Source: Dinoroseobacter sp039192165 (lineage in GTDB: Bacteria > Pseudomonadota > Alphaproteobacteria > Rhodobacterales > Rhodobacteraceae). Taken from it: DNA of 64,000 nt. Positions within the stretch are counted from its first letter, which is position 1. Each line of letters opens with the position of its first letter. The notes beneath the pieces were generated by a model, which saw nothing but the letters and a program-made list of their open reading frames with translations, ran no database searches and was not told the origin of the DNA. Location of the stretch: contig JBCCXD010000003.1 in NCBI GenBank assembly GCA_039192165.1, forward strand, positions 310,001 through 374,000. The letters run 5' to 3'. Position numbers and translations under genes: made by a program. This document shows positions 8,062-16,086 of the stretch, piece after piece.

Positions 8062-10329
8062 TCAGTTTCCGAAGATCTGGCGTAATACGCCTCCGATTGC
8101 GCGCTCAACTTCGTTTACGTCGCGCCTGAACTGATCTGCGGCCTCGCGAAGCGTATCGGGTGTTCTCGCGTTTCGAGACCCGTTCTGACCGGGCGACCTG
8201 AGTTCGGCAAGCCGGGGTTCCGGCAGCGACATCGGCAACGTGCGGACCGGATCGCCTTCGTGCACCCGCAACATCGTTTCGCGCCATATCTCTGCGGGCA
8301 ACCCGCCGCCCGTCACACCCGTCAAGGGCGTATTGTCATCATAGCCCATCCACACGCCGGCCACATAATCGGCAGTGAAGCCCACAAACCACGCGTCCCG
8401 TGCAGCCTGCGTTGTCCCGGTCTTGGCCGCTGCGGGACGATCATCCGGCAGTTTTGCGCGCTGCCCCGTGCCTGACTGAACCACTTCGTGCATCATGAAG
8501 ATTAGCTGCTCCGCGGCTGCTTGCGAAATCACACGTTCGCCGATCCCACCAGTCTGGCCGAGAAGTGGTGCCGGGTCGTCCAGGAGACGAAGCTCTGAAA
8601 GGCCATAGGGTGCAACACTTGAACCACCATTCAGGATGCCGGCATAAGCCGCCGTCATTTCAAGGAGTGTCGACTCAGATGCCCCGAGCGCGAGTGCAGG
8701 ACCCTCTGCCATTTTCTGGGCGATGCCGAAATCCGTCGCGACCTGGCGGACATTTTCGCGGCCCACATCTTCTGACAGCCGTACAGCTGGCGTGTTCAGG
8801 GAGGTTTTTAATGCATGGGTCAGCGTGACGTTGCCGTAAAACTCGTTTGTATAATTGCGCGGCGACCAGGGGCCCGAGCCCGGAATATCAAGCGTCAAAG
8901 GCGCGTCGAGGATCAAATCATCATAGCGCCATCCCAGATCAAGCGCAGCGGCATACACAAATGGCTTAAAGGCCGAGCCGGTTTGCCGCAGAGCCTGGGT
9001 TGCGCGGTTGAATGCGCCGGAGACCTGGAGCTTCCGCCCTCCGACCATGGCGCGAACTGCACCATCGGACGACATCACCACGATAGCTGCCTGGGCCTGC
9101 GATCCGGGGCTGACCTTGTTCTCGAAGACGTATTTCAACGCCTCTTCCGCCGCGCTCTGGATGTCCTGATCGAGGGTCGACCGAATGATCACGTCTTCAG
9201 TCGTTTGGGATGCAAGAAACGACGGAGCCGTGTCCATCACCCAGTCAGCAAAATACCCCCCGGCGCGTTTCTCTGCAGCTTCCGACAGTGTCGCCGGTTC
9301 CGCGATGGCAACTGCGGCTTCGGTGTCTGAGATAAAGCCCTGATCCTGCATGAGCCGCACAATCGTAGCTGCCCGTGCCTGGCTGCGTTCAAGGTCTGAG
9401 GTTGGCGCGAACCGCGACGGTGCTACAAGAAGTCCGGCGAGCATTGCTGCCTCCGCCGGGTTTACATCGGCGGCAGACTTTCCGAAGTAGCGTTGCGACG
9501 CTGCTGCAAAGCCACGTGCCCCAGCGCCAAGGTAAGCCCGGTTCAGATAGATCGTTAGAATCTCGTGCTTCGTATACTTGGCTTCCAGCGCAAACGCGTA
9601 AGGTATCTCCCGGAGTTTGCGGTTGATCCCGCCTGATCGGCATTCCGCCTCGTACTCTGCTTCCGACATACCGGAGCTGGGGTCGTATTCCGTACCGAGG
9701 CAGAGAAGTTTCGCCACCTGTTGCGTTATCGTCGAGCCACCATGGCCCTGGAGCGGTCCGCGACCTTCGCGCAAATTGATGCGCATTGCGCCCGCAATTC
9801 CTCGGGGTGAGACACCAAAATGGCGGTAAAAGCGGCGGTCTTCGGTTGCTAAAATCGCATTCTTCAGATGGGGGGAAACCGTATCTGCAGTTATGATTCC
9901 GCCGAATTGATCACCCCGCCAGGCAAAGACCTCTCCGTTGCGGTCAAGTAGAGTTACGGACCCCCTCACGCGCCCGTCTGTAAGCGCGAGCGCTGGCGGC
10001 AACTGAGCGTAGTGGTAGGTAGTGATGCCGAGCACAACCAGCAAAATAACGGCAGTTGCCCGCCAAGTTACCGCGAAAATCATTCGGAAAAGCCAAGATA
10101 CAAACCGCCGAAAAGTGCGGCCGATCCAGGTGCCGCCACCGCCAGAGGCTGTGGACTTGCGTGCGCGTTTCTTGGATGCCTTCGCGCGCGACGCAGCCGT
10201 GGACTTTTTAGGGCTCGCCTTGGATTTCTTGGTGGGCGACGTGCCCGCAGACCGTCGCGACGTCCTGGACGCCGGAATGGTCCGTTTATCGGCCCGCAGC
10301 ACCGGGCCCTTGCGGTTGCCTGTACTCAT
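8062..10329 (-). CDS. Class A penicillin-binding protein (PBP1 type, GT51 + transpeptidase)
   Basis: Bifunctional peptidoglycan synthase of 755 aa. A very basic Lys/Ser/Ala-rich cytoplasmic tail (about residues 1-65) precedes one membrane helix (about 90-106). The glycosyltransferase 51 domain shows ATEDRRFYRHFGV with catalytic Glu163 and GGSTITQQ at 198-205. The penicillin-binding transpeptidase shows SxxK at Ser452-Lys455 (GSAFKPF), SxN at Ser510-Asn512 and KTG at 636-638. The ATG at 10329 is preferred; an upstream in-frame start at 10422 adds 31 residues. Whether it is PBP1a- or PBP1b-like in role cannot be decided from sequence alone. The tail resembles the histone-H1-like tails of other alphaproteobacterial PBPs. 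Confidence 0.93.
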   Translation of the reverse strand: MSTGNRKGPVLRADKRTIPASRTSRRSAGTSPTKKSKASPKKSTAASRAKASKKRARKSTASGGGGTWIGRTFRRFVSWLFRMIFAVTWRATAVILLVVLGITTYHYAQLPPALALTDGRVRGSVTLLDRNGEVFAWRGDQFGGIITADTVSPHLKNAILATEDRRFYRHFGVSPRGIAGAMRINLREGRGPLQGHGGSTITQQVAKLLCLGTEYDPSSGMSEAEYEAECRSGGINRKLREIPYAFALEAKYTKHEILTIYLNRAYLGAGARGFAAASQRYFGKSAADVNPAEAAMLAGLLVAPSRFAPTSDLERSQARAATIVRLMQDQGFISDTEAAVAIAEPATLSEAAEKRAGGYFADWVMDTAPSFLASQTTEDVIIRSTLDQDIQSAAEEALKYVFENKVSPGSQAQAAIVVMSSDGAVRAMVGGRKLQVSGAFNRATQALRQTGSAFKPFVYAAALDLGWRYDDLILDAPLTLDIPGSGPWSPRNYTNEFYGNVTLTHALKTSLNTPAVRLSEDVGRENVRQVATDFGIAQKMAEGPALALGASESTLLEMTAAYAGILNGGSSVAPYGLSELRLLDDPAPLLGQTGGIGERVISQAAAEQLIFMMHEVVQSGTGQRAKLPDDRPAAAKTGTTQAARDAWFVGFTADYVAGVWMGYDDNTPLTGVTGGGLPAEIWRETMLRVHEGDPVRTLPMSLPEPRLAELRSPGQNGSRNARTPDTLREAADQFRRDVNEVERAIGGVLRQIFGN

Positions 10330-10456
10330 ACCCTGTGCCTGCTTTTTGCGGACTTGTTGGCGCCGCTCCGCGGCTCTGCTGCGACAAAGATAGTCTTTAT
10401 CGACTCGGAAGTGCACCCGCATGTCTCAGAATTACGATTTTCAGAGTGATTAAAAA

Positions 10457-10517
10457 ATATGCAGCATATCAAAAATGTGCAAAAAATGTGCGAAAACAAC
10501 TTCTAATTGTGCAAAAA
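10457..10517. promoter_or_regulatory. Palindrome plus three helically phased TGTGCRAAAA repeats upstream of glnK
   Basis: An AT-rich block in the PBP/glnK divergent region holds a perfect 6-1-6 palindrome, ATATGCAGCATAT (10457-10469). It is followed by three same-orientation copies of TGTGCRAAAA starting at 10476, 10487 and 10508. Start-to-start distances of 11 and 21 bases place all copies on one face of the helix. This suggests a cooperative regulator site or an intrinsic bend controlling glnK-amtB. GTGCA half-sites recall NtrC sites, but the direct orientation is not the usual NtrC dyad. No clear sigma-54 element (GG/GC at -24/-12) was found. Confidence 0.5.
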
Positions 10518-10608
10518 CGTCGCGGTTTCGTTGAAGCTGGCCTGAACACGTTCTGTTGTTCAGCGCGTGAACTCTCGCAGGGCACCTGCAAAAGGAAGGG
10601 TAACAGAA

Positions 10609-10947
10609 GTGAAACTTATCATCGCAGCAATCAAACCGTTCAAGCTGGAGGAAGTGCGCGAAGCGCTCACATCCATCGGCGTGCGCGGCATGATGGTCAC
10701 CGAGATCAAGGGCTTCGGCTCTCAGTCCGGTCATACTGAAATCTACCGCGGCGCAGAGTATGCCGTGAACTTCGTTCCGAAGGTCAAACTGGAGATCGTG
10801 GTCAGCGCCGCAATGGCCGACCAAGTGGTCGAAACAATCCAGAAAACAGCCAAGACCGACAAGATCGGTGACGGCAAAATCTTCGTCCTTGACGTCCAGC
10901 AAGCGGTGCGCGTGCGGACGGGTGAAACCAACGACGACGCGCTGTAA
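10609..10947 (+). CDS. glnK: Nitrogen regulatory protein P-II (GlnK type)
   Basis: A 112-residue trimeric signal protein that senses 2-oxoglutarate, ATP/ADP and glutamine (through uridylylation) and gates the AmtB channel. The T-loop Tyr51 lies in the expected context EYAVNFVPK; the nucleotide-binding C-terminus is VRVRTGETNDDAL. The GTG start at 10609 follows an AAGGAAGGG ribosome site and gives the canonical MKLIIAAIKP N-terminus. It sits 34 bases upstream of amtB, the classical glnK-amtB pair, which argues for GlnK over GlnB. Expected to be nitrogen-controlled. Confidence 0.95.
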   Translation: MKLIIAAIKPFKLEEVREALTSIGVRGMMVTEIKGFGSQSGHTEIYRGAEYAVNFVPKVKLEIVVSAAMADQVVETIQKTAKTDKIGDGKIFVLDVQQAVRVRTGETNDDAL

Positions 10948-10981
10948 GCGCAAGCGATCCTTCGAGAAAGGCTTCAACGAA

Positions 10982-12313
10982 ATGAAACTAATGAAACTCC
11001 TTCCCATTGTGGCGCTGATGGCGGTGCCGAGCATGGGTTTTGCGCAGGATTCCGGAGAACCGGCGGTTGTCGCATCCGAAGAGTTTGTATGGATTATGAA
11101 CTCGCTGCTGTTCCTGATCGGCGGCTTCCTTGTCTTCTTCATGGCAGCCGGCTTTGCGATGCTTGAAGGCGGTTTGGTCCGTTCCAAAAACGTGACCATG
11201 CAGATGACAAAAAACGTCGCGCTCTTCTCTATTGCCGCGATCATGTACTGGTTGATCGGATACAACCTGATGTATCCGCTCGGCGACTGGGCGATCGAGG
11301 GTTATTTCTCAGCCCTGTTCCCCGCCGTGGGTGTTCTTGAGCCTGTAGGCGTGACGCTTGCGGATGCAGATGATGCCTCCTATGCGTCGACCGGCTCGGA
11401 CTACATCTTCCAGTTGATGTTCTGTGCCGCTACCGCGTCCATCGTGTCCGGTGCACTCGCCGAACGTATCAAACTTTGGCCATTCCTGATCTTCACGGCC
11501 GTTCTGACCGGCTTCATTTATCCGCTGACTGCATCCTGGCAGTGGGGTGGCGGCTGGCTGTCTGAGGCAGGCTTCTCCGATTTCGCGGGTTCGACCGTTG
11601 TGCACGCATGCGGTGCAGCGGCTGCGCTGGCGGGTGCGATCGTACTTGGCCCCCGTATCGGGAAGTACAAGGACGGCAAAATTAACCCGATGCCTGGCTC
11701 GAACCTGGCGCTGGCCACTTTGGGCATGTTCATCCTTTGGCTTGGTTGGTTTGGGTTCAACGGCGGCTCCCAGCTCGCCATGGGGTCCGTTGGCGACGTC
11801 GCAGACGTCTCGCGGATCTTCTCCAACACCAACATGGCCGCAGCCTCCGGTGCGGTAACGGCACTTATCCTGACGCAGGTTCTGTATAAGAAGCCTGACC
11901 TCACCATGGTGCTGAACGGTGCTTTGGCGGGCCTTGTGTCCATCACTGCTGAACCGCTTGCACCGACCCTGTTCGGTGCACTCTGGATCGGTGCTGTAGG
12001 CGGCATCATCGTGGTCCTGACCGTTCCGCTGCTTGACAAGATGAAGATCGACGACGTCGTCGGTGCTATCCCGGTACACGGGTTTGCCGGGGTCTGGGGC
12101 ACGATTGCCGTTATCTTCTACGGCGAGGCTTCGCTCGGAACGCAGCTTCTCGGTATTATCGCGATCGTTGGCGCAACCTTTGTTTTGTCGCTGGTGCTTT
12201 GGTTCATCCTGAAAGCCGTGGTCGGCATTCGCGTGTCCGAAGAGGCGGAGATCAACGGGTTGGATACAGCTGAACTGGGCATGGAAGCCTACCCGGATTT
12301 TACCAAGGGTTAA
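10982..12313 (+). CDS. amtB: Ammonium transporter AmtB
   Basis: Inner-membrane ammonium channel of the Amt/MEP/Rh family, 443 aa. It has a cleavable-looking signal (about residues 1-21, ending GFAQ) and then eleven-helix Amt architecture. Recognisable segments are SALFPAVGVLEP, DFAGSTVVHACGAAAALAGA (the conserved pore-histidine region) and GAIPVHGFAGVWGTIAV. The ATG at 10982 gives a proper signal peptide; an in-frame upstream start inside glnK is rejected. It is cotranscribed with glnK and followed by a strong intrinsic terminator at 12341-12371. Confidence 0.96.
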   Translation: MKLMKLLPIVALMAVPSMGFAQDSGEPAVVASEEFVWIMNSLLFLIGGFLVFFMAAGFAMLEGGLVRSKNVTMQMTKNVALFSIAAIMYWLIGYNLMYPLGDWAIEGYFSALFPAVGVLEPVGVTLADADDASYASTGSDYIFQLMFCAATASIVSGALAERIKLWPFLIFTAVLTGFIYPLTASWQWGGGWLSEAGFSDFAGSTVVHACGAAAALAGAIVLGPRIGKYKDGKINPMPGSNLALATLGMFILWLGWFGFNGGSQLAMGSVGDVADVSRIFSNTNMAAASGAVTALILTQVLYKKPDLTMVLNGALAGLVSITAEPLAPTLFGALWIGAVGGIIVVLTVPLLDKMKIDDVVGAIPVHGFAGVWGTIAVIFYGEASLGTQLLGIIAIVGATFVLSLVLWFILKAVVGIRVSEEAEINGLDTAELGMEAYPDFTKG

Positions 12314-12340
12314 TCCTCCTTCCTGATTAGCCTGACACCT

Positions 12341-12371
12341 TCCCGGGCGGGCGTGCTCGCCCGGGATTTTT
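12341..12371 (+). terminator. Rho-independent terminator of glnK-amtB
   Basis: A perfect 9-bp stem (TCCCGGGCG at 12341-12349 with CGCCCGGGA at 12358-12366), an 8-base loop and then five T's. It lies 28 bases after the amtB stop. Confidence 0.9.
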
Positions 12372-12463
12372 CAAACCAAAGTCTCTTAGACAGTTTCGCC
12401 GTGTGTCGGCATCGGAGTTTGCGCTTTCGGGCGCCACCCATTTCCTGAGTGTGTATTGACTTT

Positions 12464-12497
12464 GCGCTGCGGTTCCTCCCACCGCGGCGCCTTTTTT
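12464..12497 (+). terminator. Second Rho-independent terminator downstream of amtB
   Basis: GCGCTGCGGT (12464-12473) pairs with ACCGCGGCGC (12481-12490) through a 10-bp stem with one G-T wobble and a 7-base loop, followed by C and six T's. It points along the plus strand, about 95 bases beyond the first terminator and 14 bases before the convergent aminotransferase gene. It could be a back-up for amtB or the end of a separate short transcript starting between the two hairpins. No ORF is seen between them. Confidence 0.75.
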
Positions 12498-12510
12498 GTT
12501 CTGGGAGAGG

Positions 12511-13683
12511 CTAGTGGGTCAGCACCCGTGCCAACGCTTTCGCAATAGGGCTTACATTCTTAGAAGTAATGCCGGCGAGGTTGATCCGACCGTCTCCGAC
12601 AGCATAGATTGCGTGCTTTTCCCGCAGCTGCTTTACGCCTTCGTATCCAAGCGGCAGCAACAGAAACATGCCACGCTTGTTCGAGAGGGTGTCAAACCTG
12701 TCGGATTGCAGCTCGTCAGCCAGCGCGGCGCTGAGCAAGCTTCGAGCTTGCGCGAGTATATCCCGGATGCGGGCCAGTTCGCTTTCCCAGAGCTGTCTCA
12801 AATCGTGGTCATTTAAAATGGTCTCCACACAACGCGCGCCATGATCAGGCGGGAAGGTGAAGTCCATTCTGTTGAGGACAGCCAGACGACTCTGGACTGA
12901 TGCCTTCGCCTGAGACTTTACACAAGCCAGCCCAACGCGTTCGCGATAAAGGCCGAAGCTCTTGGAACCAGAAAAGGCGACCATCACCTCGGGCAACCGG
13001 GCGCATGTTGCGCGGATCATGGCGGTGTCAGCTTCCGGAGAGGCGGAGAACCCGAGGTAAGCCGCATCGATCAGCGGCACAGCGCCCGCTTTCTCTATGC
13101 GGGATAAAAGTTCTGCCACGAGCGCTGTGTCAGGGTCAGCTCCGGACGGGTTGTGACAACAGGCATGAAGGATCACTACGTCTCCACCGCGCAACGCCGA
13201 CAGATCACGCAAAATTGCTGCAGCGTCAAGGGTTCCCGTTTCCCGGTCCAGCCACGCATAGGGCTTTGTTTCGAGGGCAAGATCCTTCGCAAGCGCCCGG
13301 TGATTTGGCCAGCTTTGCGCAGGAATCCAGATTCGACTTTCTGGCGATGCGGAGCGGGCCAATGCCAAGAGTTGTCGTACAGCCGAAGTTCCGCCAACCG
13401 TCGCAGCGGCGGCCACCTCGGCGGTCGCTGACCCGAACAGAAGCTTTGCCACTGACTCGGCAAAGCCCGCATCGCCCAGCATTCCGGTGTACGCTTTGGT
13501 CTTTTGTGTCCTCCAGATTCGATGCTCAGCCTGTTTGACAGCTTCGAACACAGGGCTCGTTCCATCGGGTTCGCGCCAGATCCCGACGCCAAGATCGATC
13601 TTCTCTGCGCGAGGATCCTCGCGATAGGTCTGCATCAACGCGAGTATCGCATCGGTTTCAAGTGGAGAGAGGTGGGAAAACAT
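12511..13683 (-). CDS. Aspartate/aromatic amino acid aminotransferase (class I, TyrB/AspC group)
   Basis: PLP-dependent aminotransferase of 390 aa that swaps an amino group between aromatic or acidic amino acids and 2-oxo acids. Active-site residues in family context: Trp125 (SWPNH), Asn178 (CCHNPSGAD), Asp206 and Tyr209 (DAAYLGF) and Schiff-base Lys241 (FSGSKSFGLYRERVG). The N-terminus HLSPLETDAILAL matches the Escherichia coli TyrB/AspC subgroup. Last gene of a minus-strand run that begins at dapA; 12 bases separate it from sseA. Specificity between Asp and aromatic substrates cannot be settled by eye, so no gene symbol is given. Confidence 0.92.
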   Translation of the reverse strand: MFSHLSPLETDAILALMQTYREDPRAEKIDLGVGIWREPDGTSPVFEAVKQAEHRIWRTQKTKAYTGMLGDAGFAESVAKLLFGSATAEVAAAATVGGTSAVRQLLALARSASPESRIWIPAQSWPNHRALAKDLALETKPYAWLDRETGTLDAAAILRDLSALRGGDVVILHACCHNPSGADPDTALVAELLSRIEKAGAVPLIDAAYLGFSASPEADTAMIRATCARLPEVMVAFSGSKSFGLYRERVGLACVKSQAKASVQSRLAVLNRMDFTFPPDHGARCVETILNDHDLRQLWESELARIRDILAQARSLLSAALADELQSDRFDTLSNKRGMFLLLPLGYEGVKQLREKHAIYAVGDGRINLAGITSKNVSPIAKALARVLTH

Positions 13684-13695
13684 CCTGTCTGGCAG

Positions 13696-14565
13696 TCAGC
13701 CAGTCGCAACCTTCAGGTCTCCGTAGGACCCCCATTCGGTCCACGAGCCGTCATAGAGGCTGTGCTGCGGATGTCCGAGACGTTCCAGAGCAAGACTGAG
13801 AATAGCCGCCGTTACGCCTGAGCCGCATGAGGTGATGACCGGGCGTGCCAGATCTACCCCGGCTGCCTCAAAGACCAGTCGCAGTGTATCGGGGTCCTTC
13901 ATTGTCATATCTTCCTTTAGCAGCGTTCGGTAATGGACATTAAAAGAACCGGGGATGTGGCCGGCGCGCAGTCCGGGGCGGGGTTCGGCTTCTTCCCCGC
14001 GATAGCGTGAAGGAGAGCGCGCGTCCACGATCTGCGGGCTGCCCAGTTTGGAGGCCGCTGCAACCTGCGTGACATCTTTTACGAGATGCGCCTGACGCTG
14101 CACTGTAATATGCCTGTCGCGGATCACTGGCGGCAAATCCTCCGTCTCGCGGCCCTCGGATTGCCACTTCGGAAATCCGCCATCCAGCACGGCGATGTCT
14201 GACTTGCCCATCAGCTTGAAAAGCCACCAAAGGCGCGCTGCCGAAAACAGCCCGGCGCCGTCGTAAACCACCATCTGGTGCCCGTCGCCGACACCCAACG
14301 CCCGCATGCGGGAGATGAACTTTTCAACAGGGGGCACCATGTGCGGCAGCTCAGAGCGGGCGTCGCTGACCTCATCAATCTCAACAAATCGAGCACCGGG
14401 GATGTGCGCCGCGTCGTACTCTGCACGCGGATCCCTGCCTTCGGCCGGCAGGTACCAACTTGCATCAAGAACGCGAAGATCGGGGTCCGACAGATGCGCC
14501 GCCAACCAATTGGTCGATACAAGGGTTTTCGGATCATCTGAAGACACAGCGGCCCCTTCCTTCAC
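13696..14565 (-). CDS. sseA: 3-mercaptopyruvate sulfurtransferase
   Basis: Two-domain rhodanese-fold enzyme (289 aa) that transfers sulfur from 3-mercaptopyruvate to thiophilic acceptors. The active-site loop is CGSGVT with catalytic Cys247; the CG[ST]GV(T) loop separates mercaptopyruvate transferases from thiosulfate rhodaneses. The inactive N-terminal rhodanese domain spans about residues 15-140. The start is a GTG at 14565; a second GTG six codons in is possible. It lies between smpB and the aminotransferase. That pairing would fit cysteine catabolism, because the aminotransferase can make 3-mercaptopyruvate; this is inference. Confidence 0.93.
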   Translation of the reverse strand: MKEGAAVSSDDPKTLVSTNWLAAHLSDPDLRVLDASWYLPAEGRDPRAEYDAAHIPGARFVEIDEVSDARSELPHMVPPVEKFISRMRALGVGDGHQMVVYDGAGLFSAARLWWLFKLMGKSDIAVLDGGFPKWQSEGRETEDLPPVIRDRHITVQRQAHLVKDVTQVAAASKLGSPQIVDARSPSRYRGEEAEPRPGLRAGHIPGSFNVHYRTLLKEDMTMKDPDTLRLVFEAAGVDLARPVITSCGSGVTAAILSLALERLGHPQHSLYDGSWTEWGSYGDLKVATG

Positions 14566-14629
14566 GTCGCGTGGATACGTGCCTAGCGAGCGCGGGCCGC
14601 TCTTGCAAGTTTGCGGGTTCGATCAGAGC

Positions 14630-15112
14630 CTATCCGTGCTGCTTCAGCAGGCGCTGCTTCTGTCGGTTCCAGTCGCGTTTGGCGTCTGTCGCACGTTTGT
14701 CCGCAAGCTTCTTGCCCTTTGCGATCCCGACTTTCATCTTCACCAGTCCACGATGGTTGAAATACATTACCAGCGGAACAATCGTCATTCCCTGCCGTTG
14801 GGTCGCGTTCCACATGCGGGAGATCTCCCGTCTTGACGCCAGGAGTTTGCGGCGTCTGCGTTCCTCGTGTTTCCACGTCTTGGCCTGCTCGTAGGGAGCG
14901 ATGTACCCGTTGACGAGCCACAGCTCTCCGTCGTCGACTTCGGCGTAACTTTCGGCGATCTGCGCACCACCGGTGCGCAGCGATTTCACTTCGGATCCCA
15001 TGAGCTGTATGCCGACCTCGAGATCCTCCTCGATGGCATACTCCCGCCGTGCTCGCCGGTTCTCGGCGATTAGTTTGTAGTTTTTTTCTTCAGGTGTCTT
15101 TGGTTTCGCCAT
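14630..15112 (-). CDS. smpB: SsrA-binding protein SmpB
   Basis: RNA-binding partner of tmRNA in trans-translation, rescuing stalled ribosomes (160 aa). It shows the beta-barrel core with MGSEVKSLRTGGAQIAESYA and the basic C-terminal tail (KRDWNRQKQRLLKQHG) that enters the mRNA channel. The ATG at 15112 gives MAKPKTPEEKNYK, the usual start; a GTG three codons upstream is less likely. It belongs to the dapA-to-aminotransferase minus-strand run. The tmRNA gene itself is not in the window. Confidence 0.97.
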   Translation of the reverse strand: MAKPKTPEEKNYKLIAENRRARREYAIEEDLEVGIQLMGSEVKSLRTGGAQIAESYAEVDDGELWLVNGYIAPYEQAKTWKHEERRRRKLLASRREISRMWNATQRQGMTIVPLVMYFNHRGLVKMKVGIAKGKKLADKRATDAKRDWNRQKQRLLKQHG

Positions 15113-15163
15113 GGCGCCCACATATCGGGCCGCAGGTCCAAGTATGCAAGCCCATATACGCGC

Positions 15164-15643
15164 TCACGCCGGGGCTGGAGGAATGTCGACGGTTTCAAGC
15201 CACGGTTTCAGATCGACCAGCGGCGTGCCGTCAAATACATCGATTGCATCAATCCCGATCTGGCCAGCTTCCGCATCGAGCGAGGTGATCCGCACGGTGC
15301 ACATTGCGATTGGGTTTGGCCGGGCAGGAGAGCGCAGAGCAAACACACCGCGCGGACCGTCTGTGTGGCGAGGACGCTGAAGGATAATATTGCGATCAGC
15401 CTGATCCATCCAGTAAAGCAGCACGATGGGCTGCCCTATAGCGAGGCCTTGCAGCCCTATCCCAAAATCCTTGCGAAGCTCTATAAGCGCCGGCTGACCT
15501 GTTTCCCGCGCCCGACCGATGTTTTTTGGGCAAGTATCCTTGGTCCAGGGCGAACGGATGGTACCAATGAAATGCACCTGAGCATCCCCGCGGTCTGCAG
15601 GGTCAAAGGGCAGCAAGATCTCTCCGGGCCTTGGATCACCCAT
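15164..15643 (-). CDS. tsaA: TsaA/TrmO-family SAM-dependent tRNA methyltransferase
   Basis: UPF0066 protein of 159 aa. The characterised member TrmO (YaeB) N6-methylates threonylcarbamoyl-adenosine at position 37 of some tRNAs. Recognisable family text is FIGTIRSPW near the N-terminus and the central signature SPARPNPIAMCTVRI. It covers only the N-terminal beta-barrel domain typical of short alphaproteobacterial members; the E. coli enzyme has an additional C-terminal domain. The start overlaps the end of the upstream GNAT gene by 8 bases. The family is certain; the exact tRNA target is inferred. Confidence 0.88.
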   Translation of the reverse strand: MGDPRPGEILLPFDPADRGDAQVHFIGTIRSPWTKDTCPKNIGRARETGQPALIELRKDFGIGLQGLAIGQPIVLLYWMDQADRNIILQRPRHTDGPRGVFALRSPARPNPIAMCTVRITSLDAEAGQIGIDAIDVFDGTPLVDLKPWLETVDIPPAPA

Positions 15644-16085
15644 GAGTTTGGTACTCCTGATGATCGTCGCAGCGCATGATCACCATTTCTTCAGAAAGGT
15701 CAGGGTCACGCCTGCGTGCAACCTCCTGAAAGCCATAACCTGCGTAGAAGCGACGTGCTTTAAAATTGGGAGCGGCGACCTCCAACTGGAGCACCGCCGC
15801 TCCCTTGATGTGGTCAAGTAGAGCGTATCCGATACCGCGACCCTGATATTGCGGATCAACAAAGAGGCCCGCAATCTCGCCGTTGCTATACAAGGCGATA
15901 AAACCCATTGTGCGATCGGCTTCAGCCATCCAAATGTCGCAAGCTGGCAGATATAGAGTGTTCAACCAGCGCCGCTCAGCCGCCAGCCGGACTGGATCGA
16001 CAAATCTGTGGCTGACAGACACAGCACGTTCCCAGACCGCGATGAGGTCCGCAAAGTCGCGTGGCCGTGCTCGACGTAAACGCAC
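15636..16085 (-). CDS. GNAT-family N-acetyltransferase
   Basis: A 149-residue single-domain acetyltransferase. The acetyl-CoA pyrophosphate-binding motif A is intact: IAGLFVDPQYQGRGIGYALL (about residues 71-90), followed by the C-terminal NFKARRFYAGYGFQ helix-strand. The GTG start at 16085 lies a single base before the dapA stop. The substrate is unknown; context (dapA, trmO, smpB) does not identify it. Similar to E. coli YjaB-like enzymes in length and N-terminus. Confidence 0.88.
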   Translation of the reverse strand: MRLRRARPRDFADLIAVWERAVSVSHRFVDPVRLAAERRWLNTLYLPACDIWMAEADRTMGFIALYSNGEIAGLFVDPQYQGRGIGYALLDHIKGAAVLQLEVAAPNFKARRFYAGYGFQEVARRRDPDLSEEMVIMRCDDHQEYQTHG

Positions 16086-16086
16086 T

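Noticed and set aside
10540..10600. Sigma-54 promoter for glnK
   Set aside because: TGGCC occurs but no GC-containing -12 element at the right distance was found.
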